A DNA stretch of 32,059 nucleotides from positions 1-32,059 of IMG/VR virus record IMGVR_UViG_3300044707_000020, one strand, 5' to 3'. Origin of the DNA: a virus. The first letter of the stretch is position 1; each line of letters opens with the position of its first letter. A model generated the notes under the pieces. That model made no database searches and was not told the origin of the DNA. It saw nothing but the letters and a program-made list of their open reading frames with translations. Below, piece by piece: positions 7,030-13,783 of this stretch. The position numbers were made by a program, and so were the translations under genes.

Positions 7030-8000
7030 CAACCACGGGAACGACAACATTTAATCCAAACCTGAACGAATACGTTGAGGAAGCTTATGAGCGTTGTGGA
7101 CGAGAGCTACGGTCTGGTTATGACTTGCGTACAGCTCGGAGATCTCTCAACCTTTTGCTCTCAGAGTGGGCGAATCAGGGGATAAACCTGTGGACCATGG
7201 AGCAGGGGGCAATCCAGCTTTATGCCAATCAGATTACCTACCCTATTCCAATTAACACAGTAGATCTTGTTGAAACGGTTATCCGCACAGGGGAAAGTCA
7301 AAACCAGACGGACATCAATATCAGCCGGATCTCGGTAAGCACTTACTCAACCATTCCTAATAAGCTAGCCACAGGGCGGCCTATTCAGATCTACATTGAC
7401 AGGCAAGGCGGTCAAACATATGTCTTTACTGGGACGCTTGCGGCTAACATCACATCCTCTGCTACAACAATACCGATGTCTAGCCTCGCAGGGGTACCAT
7501 ATGCAGGATATGCAAACATTGGTTCGGAGACGGTTTATTACTACGGTACTTCAACCCAAGCCGAGAATGTGGCAACAGGTGCTTCGGCTTATGCAACGCT
7601 AGACAATGTTGTCCGTGGGCAGAACAACACAACGGCTGCAAGTCATTCATCTGGCGCAGAGGTAAGTAATACCAAGTTTCCTAATGTCACGGTATGGCCG
7701 GCCCCGGACCAGGGTTCTATCAGCAGTCCTTATTACACGTTGGTTTACTGGCGCATGAGAAGGCTGCAAGACGCTGGTAATGGTGTGAACGTTGAAGACA
7801 TACCATTCAGATTCCAAGAGGCTCTGATTGCTGGATTGGCATATAAACTTTCATTGAAGGTAGATGGGGCTTTGGAGAGGATGCCAATCCTTAAAGCACA
7901 GTATGACCAGGCTTGGGAGTTGGCGTCCACGGAGGATCGTGAAAAGGCGCCAATTAGGTTTGTGCCAAGGCAGTCATTCTTAGGAACGGGCGGGTTCTAA
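7026..8000 (+). CDS. Head-to-tail connector/tail accessory protein (P22 gp4 / T7 gp11 type)
   Basis: This is a 324-aa protein with a 4-base ATGA overlap with the upstream gene. The N-terminal helical pattern (VEEAYERCGRELRSGYDLRT, then LNLLLSEWANQGINLW) and the later VYWRMRRLQDA...FRFQEALIAGLAYKLSLK are typical of ring-forming connector proteins of short-tailed phages, which dock beneath the portal. About residues 128-217 hold an inserted beta-rich segment (TTIPMSSLAG, IGSETVYYYG, TAASHSSGAEV) of a sort I recall in many phage structural proteins. The assignment rests on overall pattern and context rather than a diagnostic motif. It could instead be a second tail-tube or hub protein. Confidence 0.7.
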   Translation: MTTTGTTTFNPNLNEYVEEAYERCGRELRSGYDLRTARRSLNLLLSEWANQGINLWTMEQGAIQLYANQITYPIPINTVDLVETVIRTGESQNQTDINISRISVSTYSTIPNKLATGRPIQIYIDRQGGQTYVFTGTLAANITSSATTIPMSSLAGVPYAGYANIGSETVYYYGTSTQAENVATGASAYATLDNVVRGQNNTTAASHSSGAEVSNTKFPNVTVWPAPDQGSISSPYYTLVYWRMRRLQDAGNGVNVEDIPFRFQEALIAGLAYKLSLKVDGALERMPILKAQYDQAWELASTEDREKAPIRFVPRQSFLGTGGF

Positions 8001-8426
8001 ATGCCCAATCAGTTTGCCAGTGGTAAGTGGGCCATATCGCAGTGTGATCGCTGCGGGTTCCGCTATAAGCTTAAACAGCTAAAGCCGCTGACAATCAAGA
8101 CAAAAAATGTCAATATACTGGTATGTCCGACTTGCTGGGAGCCTGACCAGCCGCAATTGCAGCTAGGCATGTTTCCCGTGAATGACCCGCAGGCCGTACG
8201 GAATCCTCGTCCCGATTCCAATTCGTATTACCAGTCAGGTTACAACGGGATGCAGACGAACAACACGGTAGGAACAAGCCCGCTTTACACGGGGGTTCCA
8301 TCTGAAGGAAGCCGAGTTATTGAATGGGGCTTCAACCCTGTTGGCGGTGCAAGATCATACGATTCCGGCATGACCCCTAATCACCTTGTGGGTCAAGCAT
8401 TGTTGAACAGTGTCACAGCATCATAG
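8001..8426 (+). CDS. Zinc-ribbon phage protein
   Basis: This is a 141-aa protein starting immediately after the previous TAA, with GGGCGGG upstream. The N-terminal third holds two CxxC pairs (C15/C18 in CDRCGF and C42/C45 in CPTCWEPDQP), which should bind one structural zinc. The rest is polar, rich in Pro, Asn, Gly and Ser, and probably extended. I recall near-identical N-termini (FASGKWAISQCDRCGFRYKL) in many uncultured aquatic phages next to connector genes, without an assigned role. A zinc-stabilised virion or assembly protein is the simplest reading. The next gene begins after 8 bases, with AGGAG just after the stop. Confidence 0.8.
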   Translation: MPNQFASGKWAISQCDRCGFRYKLKQLKPLTIKTKNVNILVCPTCWEPDQPQLQLGMFPVNDPQAVRNPRPDSNSYYQSGYNGMQTNNTVGTSPLYTGVPSEGSRVIEWGFNPVGGARSYDSGMTPNHLVGQALLNSVTAS

Positions 8427-8434
8427 GAGCTGAC

Positions 8435-8605
8435 ATGAAGGACGACATCAAGCAGGACAAAAAGACGGCAGCGGCTGCTGTGCATAAGCATGAGAAGGCC
8501 ATGCACCCAGGCAAGCCCCTAACCAAAATGCGTAAGGGTGGACCTACATCAGAGATGATGAAGAAGATGGGTCGCAACCTTGCACGCGCACGCAACCAGG
8601 GGTAA
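8435..8605 (+). CDS. Small basic phage protein (56 aa)
   Basis: This short gene encodes MKDDIKQDKKTAAAAVHKHE and continues to KAMHPGKPLTKMRKGGPTSE, ending LARARNQG. AGGAG precedes the ATG by 5 bases, and the gene fits exactly between its neighbours (8-base gap before, 3-base gap after). The segment VHKHEKAMHPGKPLTKMRKG is familiar to me from small proteins of aquatic phages, always near connector or tail genes. It is very rich in Lys, Arg, His and Met and probably helical. It also carries a GG pair (KGG) like those in other proteins of this cluster. Function is unknown. Confidence 0.75.
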   Translation: MKDDIKQDKKTAAAAVHKHEKAMHPGKPLTKMRKGGPTSEMMKKMGRNLARARNQG

Positions 8606-8608
8606 GTT

Positions 8609-8869
8609 ATGGCCAAGTACTCTATGAAGCAGGGCGGCAAGGAAGTCGGTCCGGCATCTGTTTACGCAGAGCCGCATACGATGACTGGCGCCAAGGTTGT
8701 TGCATCGCCTAATCCAGGCAAGCAAATGCCATACAACATGGATAAGGATTGGCAGCCCACACATGGGGTGGCCATCAATCCTAATAGCCAAGTCAAGACG
8801 ACTGGTATTAAAATGCGTGGCGCAGGGGCAGCAACCAAGGGTGTTATGTGCCGGGGGCCAATGGCGTGA
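8609..8869 (+). CDS. Small phage protein with conserved GAATKG...RGPMA tail
   Basis: This is an 86-aa protein with AGGGG 8 bases before the ATG. It starts MAKYSMKQGGKEVGPASVYA and ends TTGIKMRGAGAATKGVMCRG followed by PMA. The C-terminal stretch resembles, loosely, the DGxAxxGKTKG tag of the 1.5-2.8 kb genes: a small residue cluster, a Lys-Gly pair and a basic/Gly ending. I recall small phage proteins with this same ending in similar gene neighbourhoods. There is no membrane segment or catalytic motif. The TGA stop overlaps the GTG start of the adaptor gene (GTGA), indicating coupled translation. Function is unknown; a virion assembly partner of the adaptor is a reasonable guess. Confidence 0.72.
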   Translation: MAKYSMKQGGKEVGPASVYAEPHTMTGAKVVASPNPGKQMPYNMDKDWQPTHGVAINPNSQVKTTGIKMRGAGAATKGVMCRGPMA

Positions 8870-9531
8870 ACTGGGGTGAGCTGAAGACAGCTATTCAGGA
8901 TTATCTTGAGACGACGTTTGAGACGTCCACGCTCCAGACATTTGCTCAGCAAACTGAACAGCGCATCTTCAATACCATTCAATTCCCATCGCTTCGCAAG
9001 AACGTGACCGGGAGTTTGACCAGCGGCAATAAGTATCTTCAGTGCCCGTCAGACTTCTTGGCCGTCTATTCCATGGCGGTGATTGATACGGATGGATCGT
9101 ATAAGTATCTCCTGAATAAGGATGTGAACTTTATACGCGAGTCATTTCCTACGCCCACGGATACAGGCTTCCCATACTGTTACGCACTATTTGGTCCAGA
9201 CTATCCGACATTTCCGAAAGAGCTGACGTTCATTATTGGGCCAACACCCAATTCGGGTTACTCGGTAGAGCTTCATTACTTCTACTACCCATCTTCCATT
9301 GGTGCAGGTAATGTGGATGCAACGACCACATGGCTGAGCGATAACTTTGACTCGGTGCTTTTATACGGCTGCTTGGTTGAAGCAAGTACATTCTTGAAGC
9401 TTGAGCCTGACTTGATGTCCAATATCAATGGCAAGTACAAAGAGGCATTAATACTAGCCAAACGACTTGGTGATGGACTGGAGCGCCAGGATGCGTACAG
9501 GACTGGCCAAGTTCGGGATAAGGTGGTGTAA
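8866..9531 (+). CDS. Tail adaptor protein (tail tubular protein A-like)
   Basis: I choose the GTG at 8866, which overlaps the previous stop by 4 bases and gives 221 aa (MNWGELKTAIQDYLE); a GTG at 8848 would add six residues. The pattern is typical of adaptor/gatekeeper proteins of short-tailed phages: an N-terminal helix (LKTAIQDYLETTF), an FxxxTEQRI motif, a beta-rich middle with LQCPSDFLAVYSM, then YYPSS...TTWLSDNFDSVLLYGC and helices to the end. Such proteins form the ring between the portal and the tail nozzle, as gp11 does in T7. The nozzle gene itself lies 9 kb downstream, separated by the fibre and lysis genes. Confidence 0.75.
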   Translation: MNWGELKTAIQDYLETTFETSTLQTFAQQTEQRIFNTIQFPSLRKNVTGSLTSGNKYLQCPSDFLAVYSMAVIDTDGSYKYLLNKDVNFIRESFPTPTDTGFPYCYALFGPDYPTFPKELTFIIGPTPNSGYSVELHYFYYPSSIGAGNVDATTTWLSDNFDSVLLYGCLVEASTFLKLEPDLMSNINGKYKEALILAKRLGDGLERQDAYRTGQVRDKVV

Positions 9532-9959
9532 TGGCAATCATTCAAACCCTGACGACGAGCTTCAAGGTTGAAGTGGCGCAGGGTCTTCATAACTTCACCA
9601 CGGGAACGGGCGATGTCTTTAAGCTGGCCCTATACACCGCCAACGCGGATCTCGGTGCCTCAACGACTGCTTACACGACGGCAGGTGAAGTCAGTGGAAC
9701 CAATTATTCCGCTGGAGGAATTATCCTCACAAACATCACGCCAAGCTTTCAAGGAACTACTTCTTATTGGTCTTTCCAAAATGCGACATTCACAAACGTC
9801 ACGTTAACGACCAATGGGGCGCTTATTTACAACTCAACTAATGGAAATCGTTCCGTTGCAGTATTAAACTTCGGGGTTAATATCACTAAAACCGCACAGG
9901 ACTTGGTGATTACATTCCCGGTTAATGATGCTACCAACGCCGTTTTAAGGATTGCATGA
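9531..9959 (+). CDS. Virion structural protein, beta-rich (fibre module)
   Basis: This is a 142-aa protein with a 1-base TAATG overlap with the upstream gene. It begins LTTSFKVEVAQGLHNFTTGT and contains LALYTANADLGASTTAYTTA, GEVSGTNYSAGG and GALIYNSTNGNRSVAVLNFG. I recall this order of motifs from many phage tail-associated proteins of about this length. It is almost all beta-strand and turn, rich in Thr, Asn and Gly, with no charged helices. It is probably a tail or fibre-base protein, but no biochemical role is known to me. The stop overlaps the start of the next gene (ATGA). Confidence 0.75.
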   Translation: MAIIQTLTTSFKVEVAQGLHNFTTGTGDVFKLALYTANADLGASTTAYTTAGEVSGTNYSAGGIILTNITPSFQGTTSYWSFQNATFTNVTLTTNGALIYNSTNGNRSVAVLNFGVNITKTAQDLVITFPVNDATNAVLRIA

Positions 9960-10537
9960 TGGAAAAAGCAAAAGCGGGTGATCAAGTTTCTAGCGGGTTA
10001 GCCGCTAAAACATCGTGGGGTGAATCGGCTGTGGCCTGCGGTAGGTACTATGCAGAGTGCCATGACAAGGATGGCAACCTCAAGTGGACTGCTGATGGTG
10101 ACAACTTGGTGGTTAACGTCGGTCTTCAGTACATGGCTGGCACAGCACTGGCAAACTCGGCAGCACAGATCACAACGTGGTATGTGGGCTTATACGGTGC
10201 TGCTGCAAGTAACACACCGGCTGCTTCAGATACGATGTCTTCCCACTCTGGTTGGACAGAGATTGATTGCTACAGCAATGCAACCAGACCAGCGGCAACT
10301 TTTGCCGCATCAACAAACGCCAATCCTTCGGTAGTAACGAACACGTCTAATAAGGCTGTGTTTAATATTGACGCAACCGCAACGGTGGGTGGTGCTTTCC
10401 TAACAAGTAATAGTACGATCTTAGGAACGACGGGTACGTTATTCAGTGCCGCAGACTTCCAGTCACCCGGAGATCGTTCGGTGGTATCCGGGGATGTGAT
10501 CTCAGTTACTTATGAGTTCCGACTCACGGCAACATGA
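9956..10537 (+). CDS. Virion/tail structural protein
   Basis: This is a 193-aa protein starting at an ATG that overlaps the previous stop by 4 bases, with AAGGA upstream. A second ATG follows directly, so the product may be one residue shorter. The N-terminus is charged (KAKAGDQVSSGL, then GRYYAECHDKDGNLKWTADG). The remainder is beta-rich with WYVGLYGAAAS, SSHSGWTEI and GDVISVTYEFRL. I recall the ITTWYVGLYG pattern from phage proteins encoded between adaptor and fibre genes. It forms a pair with the preceding gene: both are small, beta-rich and translationally coupled. It is probably part of the distal tail or fibre attachment site. Confidence 0.72.
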   Translation: MMEKAKAGDQVSSGLAAKTSWGESAVACGRYYAECHDKDGNLKWTADGDNLVVNVGLQYMAGTALANSAAQITTWYVGLYGAAASNTPAASDTMSSHSGWTEIDCYSNATRPAATFAASTNANPSVVTNTSNKAVFNIDATATVGGAFLTSNSTILGTTGTLFSAADFQSPGDRSVVSGDVISVTYEFRLTAT

Positions 10538-11010
10538 GTGAAGGCGGCTGGGGATCAGGTGCATGGGGATTTGGGCCTTGGGGCAGGTCAGCTTATGATC
10601 GTTCTGTTCTTGAACTGGCTTCAGGAAACGACACAGTTGCTGTGCCGGGGGTTGAGTATCCAGCATCTATTCTTGAAGCCGCATCGGGCAATGACCTCAT
10701 GGCAGGCAACCCATACTTTGCCACCGATATTATTGAAGCAGCCAGTGGTGCAGATACAATTGCAGGGGCTGCTAATTTTGGTGGAACGATTATTGAAACA
10801 TCTGCTGGTGCAGACAGTATTTCAGGTTCAGCAAGCTTTATTAGTTCTGTGCTTGAGAATGCGGCGGGTAATGACCTTGTTTCAATCAACGTGGAAATGC
10901 AGCTATCTGTACTTGAAAACGCATCTGGTGCTGATAGCATCTCTGCTGTATTGTTCTGGGAGCAGATCAATACTTCTCAAACCGCTAATTGGACTGAGAT
11001 AACGACATGA
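10534..11010 (+). CDS. Tail protein with Trp-Gly head and six ~21-aa repeats
   Basis: This is a 158-aa protein coupled by ATGA overlaps at both ends. Residues 4-17 form a Trp-Gly motif (GGWGSGAWGFGPWG) that also appears in the nozzle protein. From about residue 24 there are six imperfect repeats of about 20-21 residues. Each starts with [VI][LI]E, followed by three residues and then G[NA]D, as in VLELASGNDT, ILEAASGNDL, IIEAASGADT, IIETSAGADS, VLENAAGNDL and VLENASGADS. Such regular short repeats suggest a stacked solenoid or a trimeric fibre shaft. It directly precedes the main fibre gene, so a connector between the tail and the fibre is a fair inference. Confidence 0.72.
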   Translation: MSEGGWGSGAWGFGPWGRSAYDRSVLELASGNDTVAVPGVEYPASILEAASGNDLMAGNPYFATDIIEAASGADTIAGAANFGGTIIETSAGADSISGSASFISSVLENAAGNDLVSINVEMQLSVLENASGADSISAVLFWEQINTSQTANWTEITT

Positions 11011-13388
11011 CAGTCAATTACACATCCCTTTTGGCCCTCGGTCAGCCTGTCACGGGCACCGAGTCTGGAACTTGGGGCGACGATGTCAACAACGCCGTTA
11101 CCTCATACCTTGATATTGCAATTGCGGGTACACAGACATTAAGCACTGACGGTGATGTCACGCTGACCCTGACGCAAGGTACAAGTTCAGCAACGAATAT
11201 TGGGACGACATCAGCCCAGTACATGATCCTGAACTGTACGGGATCAAGAACAGCACTCAGGTATATCAACGTACCCAATAGCAGTAAAGCCTACATTGTG
11301 ATGAACAACACCTCTGGTGGGTTCAATGTCACGATCAGGGGAAGCACTGGGCCTACGACAGGTATTTCAGTTGCTCCGGGTAAACAGACTTGGGTAGCTT
11401 GGGATACAAACGCTGGTGATTTCAAAGAGATTGCTTCGGGTGATGTAGATGGGCCTGCGTCTTCTACTGATAATGCAGTTGCTCGGTTTGATGGTACGAC
11501 CGGCAAGATCATTCAAAACTCAGCCGTTACGATTGCTGATACGACAGGTGACATCACAGCCGGGGCTTACAACAAAGTCACGATCACTGCTCCGGCATCC
11601 AGCGCAACACTGACCATTGCTGATGGCAAGACACTAACGGCCAGTAATAGCCTGACGCTAGCAGGTACTGATAGCACCACGATGACCTTTCCGGCGACCA
11701 GTGCAACGATTGCACGGACGGATGCGGCTCAGACATTTACGGGCATACAGACCTTTAGTTCGGCACCGATCTTATCTTCGGCCACGGCAAGTAAAGCAGT
11801 CTTTACGGATGGATCTAAGGCACTTACCTCTACAGGTACGCTAACCACGGATCAGGGTGGTACAGGTCAGTCTAGTTACACCGCTGGTGATTTGGTTTAC
11901 TACGCCACGGGTACAGCGTTTACCAAGCTTGCGATTGGTTCAAGCACAACCATCCTGACCTCATCGGGTTCAGCACCTCAGTGGACTGCGGCTTCAGGGG
12001 TGACGATTGGTACGGCGACTAACCTTGCGGGTGGTGCAGCCGGATCGGTGCCTTATCAGACGGGTTCAGGGGCTACGAGCTTCTTATCCATTGGTACAGC
12101 TAATTTTGTTTTGACCTCTACAGGATCTGCGCCAACTTGGACCGCCAATACGGGTACGGGAAGCGTGGTTCGGGCTACATCACCGACACTGACAACCCCT
12201 GTGCTTGGTGCAGCTACAGCAACGAGTATTAACGGCTTAACGGTTTCAACGACCACGGGTACGTTAACGCTGGCTAATGGTTCAACCCTAGCCACATCCG
12301 GTGCTAACAGCATCACATTAACGTCAACAGGCGCAACGAACGTCACGCTTCCCACATCGGGAACACTTGCAACAACCGCAGGTACTGTCGGTACGATTTC
12401 GTTTGGAACCACGGGGCTAACACCAAGCACGGCAACATCGGGTGCGGTGACGGTTGCAGGTACGTTGAGTCCTGCTAATGGTGGTACTGGGGTTGCGAAT
12501 AACGCGTTAAATACGCTTACCTTCACGGGTAACTACAGTCTTGGGCTGACCTTAAACGGCAATACCTCAGTCACGCTACCCACGACAGGAACGTTGGCGA
12601 CGCTGGCAGGTGCAGAAACCCTGACCAATAAGACAATTAACGGTGCTAATAACACCATCAGTAACATCAACCTAGCATCCCAAGTCACGGGTACGCTTCC
12701 GATTGGTAACGGTGGTACGGGTAACACGGCAACGCCCACGAACGGTCAATTGCTGATTGGTAACGGATCGGGTTTCTCGATTGCCACACTGACCGCAGGT
12801 TCGGGGATCACGGTTACCAATAGTTCGGGTGGTATCACGATTGCTGCTTCGGGCGGTGGTGGTAGTGGAGATGTGACCGGCCCTGCGTCTTCAACGGATA
12901 ATGCAGTCGTTAGGTTTGATGGTACGACGGGTAAGTTAATTCAAAACTCGGCAGTGACCATTGCTGATAGTACGGGTGATATTACTGGCGGCAAGTACAA
13001 CGGGTTAACGGTATCCACAAGCACGGGTACTTTGACGGTTGCAAACGGTTCGTCGCTTATTACGTCTGGTGCAAATAGCATTACGCTGACATCTACTGGC
13101 GCAACAAACATCACGCTGCCTACGACGGGTACGTTGGCTGTATTAGGAACGGCACAAACCTTTACCGCAGCGCAGACATTCCGTGCAGCTAGTGCGATTC
13201 GTTCTGAGGCTGCTTCAACGCAGGATGCTGTGGTTTTGGCAGGACGGGCTGGTGGTACTTCGAGTTATGCAGTAACGCTTACCCCAACAACGCTTACAGC
13301 GAGTCAGACCTTAACGCTTCCTAATGCAACAGGAACCCTTTCTACAACTGGATTTGCTATTGCTATGGCATTAGTCTTCGGAGGTTAA
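11007..13388 (+). CDS. Large tail fibre protein (793 aa)
   Basis: The start overlaps the previous stop (ATGA). The N-terminal ~145 residues (VNYTSLLALGQPVTGTESGT and onward) form a domain I recall at the start of phage tail fibres, probably the virion-attachment part. The rest is a long, low-charge, Thr/Ser/Gly-rich beta repeat region with phrases such as TLANGSTLATSG, GTLPIGNGGTGNT and AETLTNKTINGA, typical of trimeric fibre shafts. Two blocks are duplicated internally: residues about 145-186 recur at 621-663, and 409-454 recur at 666-711. No C-terminal intramolecular chaperone is visible. The protein ends FAIAMALVFGG and is followed after one base by the next gene, which may supply a tip or accessory. 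Confidence 0.85.
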   Translation: MTVNYTSLLALGQPVTGTESGTWGDDVNNAVTSYLDIAIAGTQTLSTDGDVTLTLTQGTSSATNIGTTSAQYMILNCTGSRTALRYINVPNSSKAYIVMNNTSGGFNVTIRGSTGPTTGISVAPGKQTWVAWDTNAGDFKEIASGDVDGPASSTDNAVARFDGTTGKIIQNSAVTIADTTGDITAGAYNKVTITAPASSATLTIADGKTLTASNSLTLAGTDSTTMTFPATSATIARTDAAQTFTGIQTFSSAPILSSATASKAVFTDGSKALTSTGTLTTDQGGTGQSSYTAGDLVYYATGTAFTKLAIGSSTTILTSSGSAPQWTAASGVTIGTATNLAGGAAGSVPYQTGSGATSFLSIGTANFVLTSTGSAPTWTANTGTGSVVRATSPTLTTPVLGAATATSINGLTVSTTTGTLTLANGSTLATSGANSITLTSTGATNVTLPTSGTLATTAGTVGTISFGTTGLTPSTATSGAVTVAGTLSPANGGTGVANNALNTLTFTGNYSLGLTLNGNTSVTLPTTGTLATLAGAETLTNKTINGANNTISNINLASQVTGTLPIGNGGTGNTATPTNGQLLIGNGSGFSIATLTAGSGITVTNSSGGITIAASGGGGSGDVTGPASSTDNAVVRFDGTTGKLIQNSAVTIADSTGDITGGKYNGLTVSTSTGTLTVANGSSLITSGANSITLTSTGATNITLPTTGTLAVLGTAQTFTAAQTFRAASAIRSEAASTQDAVVLAGRAGGTSSYAVTLTPTTLTASQTLTLPNATGTLSTTGFAIAMALVFGG
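11439..11566 (+). repeat. Diverged internal repeat in tail fibre gene, copy 1
   Basis: This stretch encodes GDVDGPASSTDNAVARFDGT and the following TGKIIQNSAVTIADTTGDI. It is repeated with limited divergence at 12867-12994. Most differences are at third codon positions, so the copies have been diverging under protein-level constraint. It lies at the join between the fibre's N-terminal domain and its shaft. Confidence 0.8.
12867..12994 (+). repeat. Diverged internal repeat in tail fibre gene, copy 2
   Basis: This is the second copy of the block at 11439-11566, encoding GDVTGPASSTDNAVVRFDGT and the following TGKLIQNSAVTIADSTGDI. It follows a short Gly/Ser run (ASGGGGSGD) that looks like a flexible joint between two fibre shaft segments. 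Immediately after it, the block encoding GLTVSTSTGTLTVANGS also repeats an earlier segment (12232-12369). Confidence 0.8.
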
Positions 13389-13389
13389 C

Positions 13390-13773
13390 ATGGCGGCCCC
13401 AAATATAGTTTCTGTAACGAGTATCGTGCCACACACGGTATCTATCACCCCTGCTGATACCTCACGAAATGCTCTAGTGACAGCACCAGCAACTGGGGCA
13501 ACGCATAAGATCAACTCGATCTTAATGACGAATATTGATGGTGGCTCATCGTATAACGCAACGGTTGAGTTAAGGCTTGCTGATGGTTCAACCTACAGAG
13601 CCTTGTGTTATTTGCTGACCGTTCCAGCAGGTGGCACGGTGGAGTTGATGACTACAGGGACATCACTTTATTTGCTAGACACAAGCGTGTCGGGTGAGGC
13701 GTCAACACTGTGGGCGACGAGTTCCACGGCATCCAAAATAACTTATACCTGCTCTTACACGACGATTTCTTAA
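13390..13773 (+). CDS. Small beta-rich fibre-associated protein
   Basis: This is a 127-aa protein starting one base after the fibre gene's stop, with GGAGG upstream. It is composed of beta-strands and turns (HKINSILMTNIDGGSSYNAT, VELRLADGSTYRALCYLLTV, PAGGTVELM), with no helix, signal peptide or membrane segment. The layout suggests a single jelly-roll-like domain, perhaps a fibre tip, a fibre chaperone or a decoration protein. I recall similar small proteins beside fibre genes in aquatic phages. Position between the fibre and the glycine-rich adhesin supports membership of the host-recognition module. No specific function can be shown from sequence. Confidence 0.7.
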   Translation: MAAPNIVSVTSIVPHTVSITPADTSRNALVTAPATGATHKINSILMTNIDGGSSYNATVELRLADGSTYRALCYLLTVPAGGTVELMTTGTSLYLLDTSVSGEASTLWATSSTASKITYTCSYTTIS

Positions 13774-13783
13774 GGTGTAGATC

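Noticed and set aside
12056-12526. A 156-aa minus-strand open frame inside the fibre gene.
   Set aside because: It is the mirror of a Thr/Ala/Gly-rich repeat region, rich in Val and Pro as expected from antisense, with no ribosome site and no neighbours on that strand.
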